64,000 nucleotides of DNA, taken from Hymenopellis radicata. Its lineage: Eukaryota > Basidiomycota > Agaricomycetes > Agaricales > Physalacriaceae. Below the pieces are notes generated by a model. The model made no database searches. It was not told the origin of the DNA and worked only from the letters and a program-made list of their open reading frames with translations. The translations under genes and the position numbers were made by a program. The stretch is taken from positions 186,001-250,000 of the forward strand of contig JADNRX010000035.1 of NCBI GenBank assembly GCA_015501595.1, given 5' to 3'. Shown piece by piece: positions 32,708-44,658 of this stretch (position 1 is its first letter; each line of letters starts with the position of its first letter).

Positions 32708-35400
32708 TCACCTCGGGGGCGTATACCGCCCCTGGCCAACAAAAAAACCCGGGCCCTGGGGCATGCCATTCCACATCTCCTGCGGATGCTGATGTGGCGG
32801 CGGCGGCGGAGGCGCCCACCCCGAATAGCCCCACTGCTGCTGTTGCTGCTGCTGCACACCCACACCCACCGCAGGAGACCCCCACACCGCGCCCGCAGGC
32901 GCCGTATTCCTTCTCCCGCCCGCACTCCCCACAATCTCGTCCTCCTCCTCCACCAGCGCCTTGCTCCCGAGCTTCGGCGACGCAGGCGAGGCCGTCCCGC
33001 TCCCGCCCGCGCTCCCAATGTTAGACGAGGACCCGATGACACCTGGGAACGCGCTCCCCGAGGCCGAGGGCGGCGGAGGCGCGATGATCCCCGCAGAGGA
33101 CGATCCGATGACGCCTGCCGAGGAAGAACCGATGATTCCAGCGGATGAAGAACCGATGATCCCAGCAGATGAAGACCCGATTACCCCAGCCGAGTTGGGC
33201 GGGGGCGGCGGGCCGCCACCGATGACGCCGACACCCATAGGTCGCGCTATCGGGTTCACGCTTGCCCGTCGCGGCTGGGGCGCTGGCATCTGCTGTTGGG
33301 GTGGCGGAGGAGGCGGCGCGAACCCGCCGTTCACGAAGCGCTGCACGGGGACCATGGCGGGGTTTGGTGTAGGAGGCATGTACATGGGGGGAACATACTG
33401 CTGTTGCTGTGGAGGAACAGGTCGCTGGGCTTGTTGGGGGATGGAGTAGAGCGGTGGCGGTGCGGTCGGCTTTCGTTGTGGCTGCTGGGGCTTGGGCAGG
33501 ATCTTCTTGACGCCATTCGCCTGGGTTGGTGTCGGCGCTGGTGTGGGCTTGGCGGCCTCCCGTTGCTTGCGCTCCCGCTCCTTGCGCTCACGCTCTAGGC
33601 GTTCCTTCTCCTCCTTGGCGTCATTCTCCCTCTTCTCCCTCTCTTCCTTTTCCCGCTCCTTCCTTAACCGTTCCCTCTCTTCGCGCTCTTTCCTCTCCTT
33701 CTCCTCGCGTTCCTTCCTCTCCTTCTCCTCCTTCTTCCTTCGCTCTTCGCGTTCGCGATCCTCCTTGTCCTTCTTCTCGCGATGACGTTTCTCCTCCTCC
33801 TCGCGCTTCTTACGCTTCTCCTCCTCCTTCTTTAGGCGCTCCTCCTCTGCGGCTTTACGAACAGCCTCCCTCCTGACGCGCTCCTCCTCCCGCTTGCGTT
33901 TCTGCTGTTCCTCGAGGGCGTTCTGTTTTGCCTTGATCTCTGCCTCCTCTGCAGCCTTGGTCGCAGCCTTGACCGCCTTCTCCTCCTCCTTGGCCTGCTT
34001 TTGCTGGCGCTTCTTGTCCTTCTTCTTCTCTTTCTCCCGCTGCTTCTTGGCCTCTCGCTCCTTTGTGACCTTGTCCTCGTCCTCGAGCTCGCGAAGAAGT
34101 TGGAGCTGCCGTTCCTGGGCGACCTTTTCGCGATAGGCATGTAGCACTCGTTGTTCAAACATGCGTGCGGCGAAAATGCTGAACATCCGCTTTCCTTCTT
34201 CCATCTTTTGCTCTTCCGTCAAGATCTGCGAAATCGTAAGCGACAGCTGAAACATACGGAAAAAAACACACACCTCTTCCTCCTCGTCATCGTCGTCATC
34301 TTCATCATCCTCATCATCGTCCTCATCGTCTTCATCCTCGCTCCCGCCACCTGCGCCATCACTGCCTGCATCCTCCTCACTACTTTCGCTCTCCACGTCG
34401 CCCGCCGCTTCCTCCTCCCGCTGCATACGCCGCTCCGCTAGCTGCTCCATCATCTCCAAAAATTTCTGTCCATCATTCTTCAAAAGATCATCCGCCACCG
34501 TCAAAATGTTCCCAGGCCCCGTCACAGTCAGACTCCCGCCGAGACTAAACAGCCCCGGAGCAGGCGGCGCCGATGTCTCCCGCACTCCCGCCCCGTCCCT
34601 TGCCGGATCCCGCCCTCCTACGCTCGCTACCGGCACACCGGCACCAACACCGGCATCTCCATCCGGCACATCCTCCTCCTCGTCCTCATCCTCTTCATCG
34701 TCCTCCTCCACCTCGTATTCGTCATCGCCGCCGGGACTAGCGGGTGTAGGCGGCAGCGGGTCTTTGTGTCGGCCGCGTGCATGCAGATGAGAAGGCTGGA
34801 CAACCGCCCCGTCGCGGTCTAGCTCCACGCTCCAGGAAACGGACCCGGGCCGGGTGGGGGCGGGATAGTCCCCCCAGAGGATACGTAGCGTTGTTGATAG
34901 TGCGCATACTGCTCTAGTTCCTCGTAGTATGCGTCGTATAGCACTTCCAGCTCCTCTTCAATGGCGTTTCTGGTGGCGAGACGCGCGCGATAATCAGATC
35001 GGAGACCGTTTCCGCGGAAAAAGACGCACCTTTTCCTGCCGCACACCGCGCAGCCACACGAATGCCGCTGCTGCTCCTTCATCTTGCGCAGCACCGCCTC
35101 CTTCTCCACCTTGACCAGCCCCCGCCGCTCGTCCACGCTCAGCCCCAGCCAAAACTCCTTAATCCGCTCCCGCTCCTCCGTCGACGACGTGCTCCAGATC
35201 TTTTTCGCCTTTTCCTTGTCCTTGGTGGCGTCTCGCTGTGGCCCGCCGTTCGGGTGCGGATGCGTAGGCGGCGGCACCTTTCCTTTCCCTTTGCCTTTCG
35301 TCGCACCCGCTCCAGTCCCGCCGCCGTTCGCCGCGCTCGTGTACGCCATTGGCTTTTTCCCGATCGACACTTGTGACGGCTGGCGCCCTACCGGTGCCAT
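32708..35400 (-). CDS. NST1: Stress response protein NST1-like
   Basis: Fungal NST1 proteins affect salt/stress tolerance and are thought cytoplasmic; the biochemical role is unclear. Exons 35400-35030, 34969-34274 and 34225-32708. The N-terminal part has the conserved [20 protein letters not shown] and CAVCGRKR, then [20 protein letters not shown]. After an acidic tract comes [21 protein letters not shown] ~180-residue Lys/Glu/Arg coiled coil follows, then a Pro/Gln-rich tail with repeats of IGSSSAG. Total near 861 residues. Between GPGPFPG and ELDRDGAVV (34829-34835) the frame is off by one base. This is either a one-base deletion or an 89-nt intron (GTATCC...GTCCAG) I find less convincing. 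Intron 2 (48 nt) has no stop and is a multiple of three. The 193- and 706-residue frames here are two parts of this one gene. Confidence 0.85.
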
Positions 35401-35750
35401 TGTCGTGGTACGGTGAAAAGAATTTACAGGGCTAGGGCGCTGAGTAAGCCGGTGGCTGCGTCGCGCGCATCGAGGTTAGGGTTCGGCATATCGGCTAGAA
35501 CGCGTCTACAAAATGTCGTATTTCACTTTCCGCATTCCTCTCATCGTCTTCCTGTGTCAGCAACACCGTGACTCGTGCAGCGCACCAAGTGGACGTCGTG
35601 GCACCTAACACTACAGTTTCATTCAATGCTAGGAATATCTTTCGACGCGAATTGCTGCCCGAGTTTTCTTATATCATTCAAGCTGTTCCCACCGATTCCG
35701 ACATATCTTGAGGCGCAAAAGAATGTGAGACCGCCTTTGTCCGCCCTCCA
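35401..35750. other. NST1 upstream region
   Basis: No coding sequence recognised. Confidence 0.4.
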
Positions 35751-35825
35751 GGGCACATGGTGTAGTTGGTTTATCACGCCCGCTTAGCATGCGGGAGGTG
35801 TTGGGTTCAATTCCCAATGTGTCCA
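35751..35825 (+). tRNA. tRNA-Ala(AGC)-like sequence, copy 3
   Basis: Identical to copies 1 and 2 over 75 nt. It is followed by a TTTT run and by a body resembling that after copy 1 (35826-36020), so it may be a tRNA-derived repeat. Confidence 0.6.
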
Positions 35826-36030
35826 CTCAAGTGAGGTAGACGGTCTTCTTTTATCTTTTGTATATCCTGACTGGTCTTCCAGAGATATTGTTTCAACTTG
35901 CATCTAACCACTCGAGAACCGATACTTTGCATGCCACGAATGCATTTACTTACTAGAACCTGCGCCACACTGCGCCTGCAGCAACTCTTAAGCCCACGTT
36001 TCTGACTCCCACGTGGGTCGTACGACGATT
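35826..36030 (+). repeat. Body of tRNA-headed repeat, second copy
   Basis: Ordered similarity to 19578-19760 after an identical tRNA-like head: GACTGGTC, AGATATTGTTT, ACTCGAGAACCGATA, CTGCGCCACA, GTTTCTGAC. Confidence 0.5.
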
Positions 36031-36251
36031 TGAACACCTGGGATATACATACTCAACGGTGTAGCCGAGTAAACTCTGCTGACTTGGGTGGCGCACCACA
36101 TACTTAAGTCGTTTTGCCACACTAGTTAACGATAGGTAAAAAAACGGTAACGAAACACAGAGCGTTGGACTGGACCGTTTATGAACCTAGCACCGGGCGC
36201 GGGAGGTTCGAATTTTACTGCTGCCCAAAAAATTCCTCCATTTTCCCATCA

Positions 36252-36326
36252 TAGACACATTGGGAATCAAGCCCAACACCTCCCACATGCTACGGAGGCG
36301 TGATAATCCAACTACACCATGTGCCC
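36252..36326 (-). pseudogene. tRNA-Ala pseudogene, minus strand
   Basis: 75 nt with the family head and tail, but a mismatched anticodon stem (CCTCC/GTGGG) and a T loop reading CTTGATT instead of TTCAATT. Confidence 0.65.
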
Positions 36327-36476
36327 TGTGAGCTACCACGTCCGCCTGCATCAGTTTACGGGCGCAAGGGTCCTGCGAATCAATGAGGCGTACATCCTTT
36401 ACCAGCAAAGTTCATTTTCGGCAATACAGTACACACTATGAACTAAAACAATGTGCCCCTACGTATGAATTCATTT

Positions 36477-38239
36477 TTAAGAGTGTCCGAAAACGGCCTG
36501 AGTCTGATACGGCTCCTCCAAGTACTCCTTCTCCTCATCCGTAAGTGTGATGTGCGTTGCGGCTGTGAACAATGTCAAACGAGGGCGTGGAGGAAGGCAA
36601 ATACGACTACTAACCTATCAGCTCCTTCAAGTTCTCGATCGACGACGTGCCAACAATGGGTGCTGCGACACCTGAAGATTATTAGTACTACGGACGACAC
36701 CTATTTCAGGGTACACGTACCTGGGCGACTGAGCACCCACGCCAAAGCGAGCTGGGCCATAGTCAAGCCCCTTTTCTTCGCAATCTCTTCGACCCTACAG
36801 GCGAGTTCAGCCTCTTCTATCCAGAAGCATAGGAAACGAACCTGTTGATGATGTCGTCGTTCTTCTTATAACCTTGCTGTACCCTAAGTACCAACACCAT
36901 CAGCCCGTGCCTGGCAGTGGTTGGAAGAGGGCATACCTGTCGCTGGTACCTCTCTTCGTCTGCTCACACAACGGCCTAGTGAGTAAACCGCGCGCGAGGG
37001 GCGACCATGGGATGGATCCGACGCCAAAGTGCTATGAAGATCAAAAAATACGAACACAAACATATGAAGAGCCCAAGTTGGTACCTGCAGTGTAGGAAAC
37101 ATCTCGCGTTCTTCCTCTCGATAGACCAAGCTGTAATGGTTCTGCATCGAGATGAACGGCGTCAGATGGCGCGTGATCGCGTAATCTGTGCAGTGAAGAG
37201 GTTAGCATCACCGGCTGAATAAGAGAGGCTACTCTGCATGATATGGACTGTTCGGCGACTTGATTAGCAATGAGTCAACGGTGAGAAGGAGAATGTAGTC
37301 ACATTGATAGGCGTGGCAAGACGACATCCCGATGTAGCGGACCCAACCGGCTTTCACAACGTCGTGGAGAGCTTGCATCTACACGCCTAGTTAAGTATGT
37401 CGCAGTGAACAGATGAACCGAAAGGAACGCGCCGTCTCCTCAATAGGTGTATTGTAGTCAAAGCGATGACCTATTACGCTGGCATGTCAGAATTAAAAGC
37501 AAGCGCCTTGAACGGTAGACCATGTACATTGGAGAACATCGATGTAATCGAGACCGAGACGCTCGAGACTGTTTTTCACAGAGTGGAAAATATGCTGTGG
37601 GCGGGCGAAAGGAAATTCAGCGGTACTTTCCGGCGAGTGGCCAGATACATACCTTGCGACTTAAGCCATGCTGGTTAGCGTAGCCCTTACTATCGAGTCC
37701 CGGTGCCCCAAACAGCTGATCGCCAACGTTATGCGTCGACACCGCGCCCCAGACCTACGCAGCATTATAAATGATGAACAGCAAAAGCCGCACGTCGTAC
37801 ATACCTTGGTGAGAACGACTATTTCCTCCCGCGGAAGATCGTACTGCTTAATCGCCTTGCCGAGGATCTTCTCCGATTCGCCATTGGAGTACACCTGCAG
37901 CTATGAGTGAGCGCGAGGCGATAAGGATAAACACTGACATCGGCCGTGTCGAACGCGTTGATGCCGGCATCGTAGCTGTGAACGACTTCATAAGTAGGGT
38001 AGGGAAGGGTATGGATATAGGACTCACGCTGCCTTGATGTGCTTCACACCCTCGTCGGCGTCCAACACCCAGTCGTACCACGCCGGGCTCCCGAACGACA
38101 TGCACCCCATGATGATCTTGGATACCTTCAATCCCGAGTTTCCCAGACGCACTACCGAAAGGTCTGACTCCACTGTCTGGTTTGAAGGGCAAAGAACGGA
38201 CGTACCGTATTCAATCTTCTTGCCAGTGGTCTCAGCCAT
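36477..38239 (-). CDS. Aldo/keto reductase
   Basis: NADPH-dependent reductase of the fungal AKR class; substrate unknown. About a dozen short exons can be followed from the ATG at 38239 to the stop at 36477. Order of pieces: [168 protein letters not shown]. The catalytic Asp, Tyr, Lys and His (DTAD, VYSNG, LTK, CHR) are all present. Nearly all introns are GT-AG. The junction before MQALHD (about 37379-37430) has only GC (ACG|GCGCGT) as a donor: a GC-AG intron or a lesion. Everything downstream is in order, so I favour an intact gene. Confidence 0.85.
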
Positions 38240-40614
38240 GATGGGAGGAGCGATTCGGCTTTTGATATGATATGAATCTGTAATGAGTCAGAAGGATTAC
38301 AGTGAGCGAGGAGTAAGCAAGCTTAAGCCGAGTTGACGAAAGCAATCGGCTTTTATAGACGATCGTTGATGAGAAGAGAAGTTGGAGCGAGAAGTGCCTC
38401 CGTCATACATGATGGTGGCATGACATAGTTCATAGTTCACGGGAAAGCAATGACGCGAGTCGCCCACGGAGAGGAGCATGCAGAAGGCGAGGAGGGTTAG
38501 CCGTAGGATCGCACAAACAGCACACCAAGAAGCGGATGCTCTGGGGATCATCTGCCTCTTCGAAGGATCTCGTTCGTCGGAATACTTTGTCGGTGAAGAA
38601 AGTTTCAAAGGAACTCACACATGATAGTAGCCATCCTTTCCTCGAATCACTACTCGCCAGCACGCGCACTATCCTGTCCTGCTTGCGGGAGCGGCCGTCG
38701 AGCATGAATATGAACGTAGTGGAGATGGCGGACGCAGTATGAGTCCTTGCAACTCGATGTTTCAGGGATGAGAGATAGTGTCCCTACGTCGTTTGCGGGC
38801 GTGTAGAATCTATCCTGGCGGCAGCCGCTTGTACCTCGCAAACAAGGCAAGCTATTCCCATTAAGTGTTGGTTTGAACCAGGAAAAAGACGTATAGGGAG
38901 TGTTCTGGAGGGGGCGATAATGGCGGTCAATTTGACCTTGTCCTTACGTTACGTGACTTCGTCCCGCGTACTCGGGCCGCTTGCCGAAACGTGGTTTTGC
39001 CCTTCATCTAGGTGCACAAGCTGGCGACTAAAGTGTCAGGGTATCGCTTGCTTTTCGTTCTTCTTTTTACGCAGCCGGTCACTTCTCTCAGTCCTGCCTT
39101 GAAGGGACTTACAGCGATGACGTGCCAACTTTCGAATTTTATGTCGAGCATAAACTACCTGCCTATCACGACACGCCACCTCCTTACTGTCCTCTGCACG
39201 TCTAGTATCTGGTGGCGATGTCGATCTCTTGTGTCAACTGGAACCTGCTTGCTTCGTGGTAGGCATGAGGACCAAGATGAGGACCTATTTTAGGAGTCAT
39301 AGCAGCGGCATACTGTTATACCAGCGAAATGTACGCATCTTTCCCGGGCTACACTCCGAGATTCTCAGGGGTATGAACTCGAGGCGCAAAACATCCTTTG
39401 GATCTACCTTGAAATGTGCAGCATGGGAATAAATTCAAGACTCCGCTTCTTCAAGATTACCTCTGTCTCCAAAGGTTCAAGGACGCTTTTTTACCTCTAA
39501 CACAACGTGGACGCTTATGATTACATGTCAAAGTAGATATCTGCTCCGCTGACTCGATGGCGAGACGGGGTGAGTCTCGCTCTTCACCCTCATCTCGCAC
39601 TAAGCTTCAGATCCCTTGAAGGATCGGCGAATGAGAATGTAGATCGCTACCGCGTGTTTTGTGCTCGTGTCTGTCCATGAGACACAGCCGGGACCCACTA
39701 TGGTCCCAGCTCAACTCCTCGACATGCCTACAACAATACTGCTGGGTATCCTCGGGCCTAGTCGTCTCTCGGTGTCGCTATTCTCACACACAATTACGTC
39801 GCTGGCGAGTCCTTCAACCTCGTTCAAAAACAAGAGTTCTCCCGCAGGCTTCTAATTCCGCTCCTGCTTCAAAGCGGTCGCTCCGGCGTATCCCCATTCC
39901 GAGGAGCACACTGAGCTTCGTTAACTTCGTTCTCGTCGCAACACGTTAACTGAATTCGCTAGGTCATTCCGCCTCTCTTGGCAAATGAATGTCGCGGTGG
40001 CGGCGTACCATGGGCTTGGGTTTAATCGTGGATGGATGGAATTGTCGTGTCAACTTGTCAACTTGCAGTTTTGAGTAGGCCGCCAACACTCCTCCGCCAC
40101 GAGCCCCATTAAGAATGCTTCCGGGCCGGGCATAGAGGGGAACTTGGTGTCAACCCTGGAAACGTTTGGCTTCCCCATTTACCTTTCCGCCAACATCATT
40201 AGCATCAGCTTTCGACGGCCGGCTCCAAAGGGACTTACATACGCGATGGCGATGACTGGGCATCAACGACGGATATGCTTCATCCATCTCGACGTCCAAC
40301 AGCAAGACCGAGACACCGAACATCCAGCGTCCACTGGTGTCGCACCCGACGCAGAATGAAATGGCTTTGGTCATTTGTCATCTAGTGTGCGGTCCTAGTG
40401 TCCTGGTCCTGCATCAATCTTTGATCAAACATGGTGCTGTCATAACTGTTACCTGCGCGTAACAAATTCTTACCCACAGTTACCCTTCGACTTTACATCA
40501 TCATCAAACTGCTGGCGTTGATGTGCTCTGGATCCGTTTAAAAGAGGCGAGTCGTCTCATCTATACTTCAGCTTACCGTGCCTACCACTCTTCCTCAGCC
40601 CCTCACTCGGTAAA
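38240..40614. other. Long intergenic region, no gene recognised
   Basis: Only short overlapping frames. One at 39661-39855 (+) has an F-box-like word (LLDMPTTILLGIL), but nothing around it supports a gene. Confidence 0.4.
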
Positions 40615-41252
40615 ATGTAGGCTGGTTACTTCGATCCCTTATCCTTGCTAACGAGGTGCGACATTGCAGGGCGTACTTCCTTCCGCTCACCCGCGTCATT
40701 GCGACTTCGAATGCGGAGCAATATCATGTCGTAGAGATTACCGGGGCGCCTAATGGAAGCTATATCCGAGAGCGAATCCTTTCCAAGGTGCGTAGCGGAC
40801 ATTTTCCGGCTGGGGCAGTTGATAATCCACGCATAGCTGTGTATACCCGACGACAGTCATTCCCACTTCCGCATCTACAAATCACAAGTCGGCGCGTACG
40901 CCACGAGTAACGAGCTTTCCGATTCTACGATGTTCGACCTCTGCATGCAACACGGCGACGCGTCGGGCTCGCTCACGTTCTTCGTGTCGACACGTCCCGA
41001 CAGGCCGCCTCCGAAAATAGAGCCAGACTATTCCGATAGCTATCTGCTGTCCAAGCCATCACAGTACGTCCCTTTTCTCGTCTCGAGTTGTACCCCATCC
41101 CGGCAACGTCGTGATATCTCCTTCCTTTGTTCGTGCCCATGGGTACTTTCTTGTCTGCCTTCCATATGCTCTCGGCAGCCCCGCCTTACCCGTCATCGCT
41201 GACCCTTTGCCACCTGTCCAGGAGTCGCCGCCATTATGCAAGAGGGTCGTAA
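40615..41252 (+). CDS. Short protein like a MAPKKK N-terminal region
   Basis: Resembles the N-terminal part of basidiomycete Ste11/Bck1-type MAP kinase kinase kinases, without any kinase domain. Model: 40615-40616, 40670-40787, 40837-41063 and 41222-41252, 125 residues, all phases closing. The ATG itself is split: AT lies before intron 1 (GTAGGC...TTGCAG) and G after it. Family words: EQYHVVEITGAPNGSYIRER, ILSKLCIPDDSHSHFRIYKS, STMFDLCMQHGDASGSLTFF. Intron 2 (49 nt) restores a continuous match across ILSK|LCIPDD. The last intron (158 nt) and tail are the weakest part. Could be a truncated duplicate of a MAPKKK gene elsewhere, or a free-standing interaction module. Confidence 0.6.
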
Positions 41253-41886
41253 TAGCAGGTGCTGAAGTGCGCGCGCGCTTGGTGCAGGGTGGTTCCCATC
41301 GATTTGTATTGTTTCCTTACTCGATATCGCGGTCTCTTTGTTGGATTTGTTGTACTACCATGACCTTTGTAAAGTGGAATTGTACGATTATCGTGGCGAA
41401 TGATGCATGATTTGTGCCCCGAATGCCTGGATTATGCACTCTACTGGCGGAATCCATTTCGGCGATCGTGTTTGATCATCATCATCACGTCGTTAAAATA
41501 CGTCCTTGATCGGGCAAAAGCTGATTCGATTGGGGTGACATCCGAGTGATTATCGATCCACTGGACGAGGGTCAGGGAACGTGGATCATCCTCCCACTTC
41601 CACACGTTAAGTGACGCCACGAAGTCCATGATGAGAATTTTCCGCATCTTCCGATTGGGCATTCCCACTCTAATGGGGGTCAGCAGAGCGCAAAGTGTAA
41701 ATCTGAAACTTGAGAAGCCCATTGTGCATCAACTCGTGTCAGCCTCAACGTCGGCCATGGATGAGCCATTAACGATAGATAACAATAGGTGAGACCTTAC
41801 GCTGATGAGGATGGAGAGGAGCGGACACGGGACTGTGGGCTTGGGACGGGAAGTCTAGACGGAGGATAAAAGTCCGGCTAGAGCTA
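41253..41886. other. Intergenic
   Basis: A 93-residue minus frame (41441-41722) has no recognised motif. Nothing else seen. Confidence 0.4.
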
Positions 41887-42646
41887 CTACTTTGAGGCGA
41901 ATGTGTACATTGTCCCGATCCCAGAACTGTCATCACGCCACAGGGCAGAAATCCGTTGCTCGTTGAATGCTAGAACTCGCTGATTCTGATTCATGAAAAC
42001 GTTGTCACCGTGAGTGCATTGAACGAGGCTTGATAACTGTATCGACGCACATTCGGACGCTCCTACAGAACAAACTGGTTCAATATGTTTGTTAATGTAT
42101 GTTATGAGGAGCAAAGTGGCGTCAACTTAACAAGATACCGAAGGTCTCCAACACGCGGACGAGGAGGCATACCATCACGCCGAAAGATTTAAACTTCCGG
42201 CGATAAGAGAGCGGGATGGCGAACCTCCGAGCTAATTGTGTCGGTCCATGCGAACTACGCATGTCTCGGTGATTTCGACGTCGTATGGAAGGTGTCCGAT
42301 TGTTTCGGTAGACGCTGGGCTCACTTCCGTATTCCTAGACTCCGAGAAACGTTTCTCTCTGCATCGTGTATGCCGCACTGTCGCGTTATCTCACCATCGA
42401 TCTGTCAATCATAGCCAAGAACAGATTCTCGCACCTCACAGAATAGAGCATACCGGAGGTCAAGTTTGTCATCCCGCGGGGCTGAGTAGTCTCCCGTCCC
42501 ATCATCCATCGGAGCATGGGGTATGCACATTCAATAGACGCCTGGAAATCTCCCATCGTGCAAAGTTCATGACCGTGAGGCGATGCAGCAATGACACGAG
42601 ATAACTCCTTCAGTCGCACAATGCATGTGCAGAACGCCCACTTCAA
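41887..42646 (-). CDS. Hypothetical gene, possibly multi-exon
   Basis: Not recognised. The 3' part reads from an acceptor TTCTGTAG near 42062 (words HGDNVFMNQNQRVLAFNEQR, GIGTMYTF) to a stop at 41887. Upstream, 42646-42420 is open (FQASIECAYPMLRW), and an intermediate stretch near 42250-42340 encodes EVSPASTETIGHLPYDVEIT. A full spliced model was not closed. It may be a degraded gene. Confidence 0.25.
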
Positions 42647-43481
42647 TCAACGCGGGAGTGGTCATGCAACTCCCGTGAAATGTCTCCCAGTCCATGGTAC
42701 GGAATGGAAGTCTAATTCGAATTGAGAATGAGTATGCTGCGATAGTCTATGCATCGGCGAGGCACTTCCTCACCGATCATGATCGGGAAGGCACCAAGAA
42801 AGACAGGGCTAACATACCGTCAGGCCGCTGGTGGATCCGTCTAGGAACTTGATAGAGGAATGCGCTTACCACGGATCTGGCTTAAGGCGACTCCGTGTCA
42901 AGATAGCCTCGCGTGTCCGATGGGTGAGGTCGAGCGCTGGAAAAACCGTCCGAAAATCTCCACGTCCGACATCTAGAACGCAATAAAGTGCCGTGAGCTA
43001 TTTCACGGAACCAAAGTTTCTTACTAGTGAAACGCATGCGCTTGTCGCAGTTCCGTGAGCTACGGTACTGGAGCACTATGAGTATTAGGGTTAGTGTCCT
43101 TCACTGTCGAGTCTTAGACTCAACCAATAAGCCGCTCGCTCGAAGGTGGCTATATCCTTGCTCTAGCAGATGATAAAACTATGAAACCAGCGTGATGTCC
43201 AGTCAGCGAGTACTGTAGTTCGGGCTAAGCAGTAAGTACGCTGCTAACGGGACAATGTGGAAGTAACTCGGCATTGTAGCCTCACGCTTCTTGATATTAT
43301 ATGACATTTGTAGGGCAAAAATTGAGCCAGGATTTTGCTGGACGTGTGTGTTGTTGAAGATCAAGTTGGTCATGGGACGATGCCGGGCATGTGCCTGCCG
43401 TGGACCACGTGATCCGGCTTCGACCGAGAACATTTTGTCCTTAGTCACTAGTTTGGCGGAGGCGGATATCATAACTTCTCT
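42647..43481. other. Intergenic
   Basis: No gene recognised; a repeat begins near 43.42 kb. Confidence 0.4.
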
Positions 43482-43511
43482 GGGTACTGGCGTTTGGGTG
43501 GGAGACCCTGG
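43482..43511 (+). repeat. Inverted 30-bp repeat, copy 1
   Basis: Starts GGGTACTGGCGTTTGGGTGG, continues GGAGACCCTGG; perfect inverted match at 44162-44191, within longer weaker similarity on its upstream side (about 43425-43481). Confidence 0.75.
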
Positions 43512-44161
43512 CCAATTGGCTTTGTTTGGATCAAGAGGCGCAATCACTCGGCTCATGCGCGGCGAGTGATGGGGCCACGGCATTTGCCGACATCACGTCC
43601 AAGGCAAATTGGTCTGCTCACTCAAGTTTGGCAGAATTCACTTGCCCTCCTCTCAAACTCCGGTAAATACATATCTAGAATGTTTCTTATGCTAGTATAT
43701 TTCGATTAGAGCACTTGTTTTTGTGATTATGTCTCAATAAATAGGGATTTATCTGCATTGTACATCAATTTACTAAAAGCTAGCTTTCAATGCTCCAGAT
43801 ACATATAGAAATGCCGGATGTGCTTCAGAAGCAGTATTTTTGTTCTTGGAATCGAGCCCTGGAAGCGGATTTCTCATCTAGACTTCCATTACTTTGCCAG
43901 GTTGCCGTGCAAATTCAGCTAGGGAAATGATTGGCGCAACAAAAGAGAAATGAAAAAATCTGCTCCCAGGGCTCGATTCTAAATTGAATTCTAAGTTGTC
44001 TAGATATAAAAAATGTGCGGATTGGTGGGGATTACACCCTAATACCTACGTTTCGAGTGCGAGGACGCGTCAAGTGATGGGGAAGGGCTTGAGGCTTGAT
44101 CGATCCGAGTTGGGCACCGTTGCCGGATCGGCATTATCAGTCATTGGCATTTGTAAGCCGA
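43512..44161. other. Sequence between the inverted repeats
   Basis: A/T-rich in parts; no gene seen. Confidence 0.4.
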
Positions 44162-44191
44162 CCAGGGTCTCCCACCCAAACGCCAGTACCC
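44162..44191 (-). repeat. Inverted 30-bp repeat, copy 2
   Basis: Exact reverse complement of 43482-43511. Confidence 0.75.
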
Positions 44192-44554
44192 AACTTCTCA
44201 TTCTCAGAAACTTTAGGGCCGAATCTCCTGCTTCTACTTACGACAAGAACAAGGACAGAATGACAGACTTCAAAAACGAACCCTCCGTGGCTCAGCTCAG
44301 TCCGCTTGTACTCGCGTTTTTGTTTTCGTACGCTTATCCTCCTAGATTTTGCAGTAAGTCTTGACACTTCCCTCGCATTTTCGAATTGCCTTTGATCACA
44401 TCCCACATAGCTTCCCCGTACCCCAAATGAACATATCTGGCAATGCTCTACGAGTTCCACGTTGTTGTGTCGCCAAACAACAGACTTACAGTCGGGGCAG
44501 AAGCGACCGAGTTCGTATCGAAGCGCTCGTACGATCGACAGACCTAGGGGCACA
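44192..44554. other. Upstream of the GH47 gene
   Basis: Includes the weaker flank of the inverted repeat (to about 44.26 kb). No gene. Confidence 0.4.
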
Positions 44555-44560
44555 TATAAA
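44555..44560 (+). promoter_or_regulatory. TATA box of the GH47 gene
   Basis: TATAAA, 99 bp before the ATG at 44659. Only 15-20 bp before an earlier ATG at 44575, which argues for the later start. Confidence 0.5.
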
Positions 44561-44658
44561 GCTGAATTCTCGTTATGGGCTCTAGCTTCCTTCTTCTCTC
44601 GCACTTGGACACCCACCCTCTCTCCAGCAAACCCTCCTTCGTGTCCGGCCTTCCTTCT

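Noticed and set aside
32570..33148. Arg/Pro-rich 192-residue + frame
   Set aside because: Antisense to the Gln/Pro-rich end of NST1; composition only.
34819..35400. 193-residue frame as a separate gene
   Set aside because: It is the N-terminal part of NST1; the intron at 34970-35029 and the adjoining conserved sequence link it to the 706-residue frame.
36180..36232. Possible further tRNA 3' half with GGTTCGAATTTT
   Set aside because: The T-stem does not pair and no 5' half with a matching acceptor was found.
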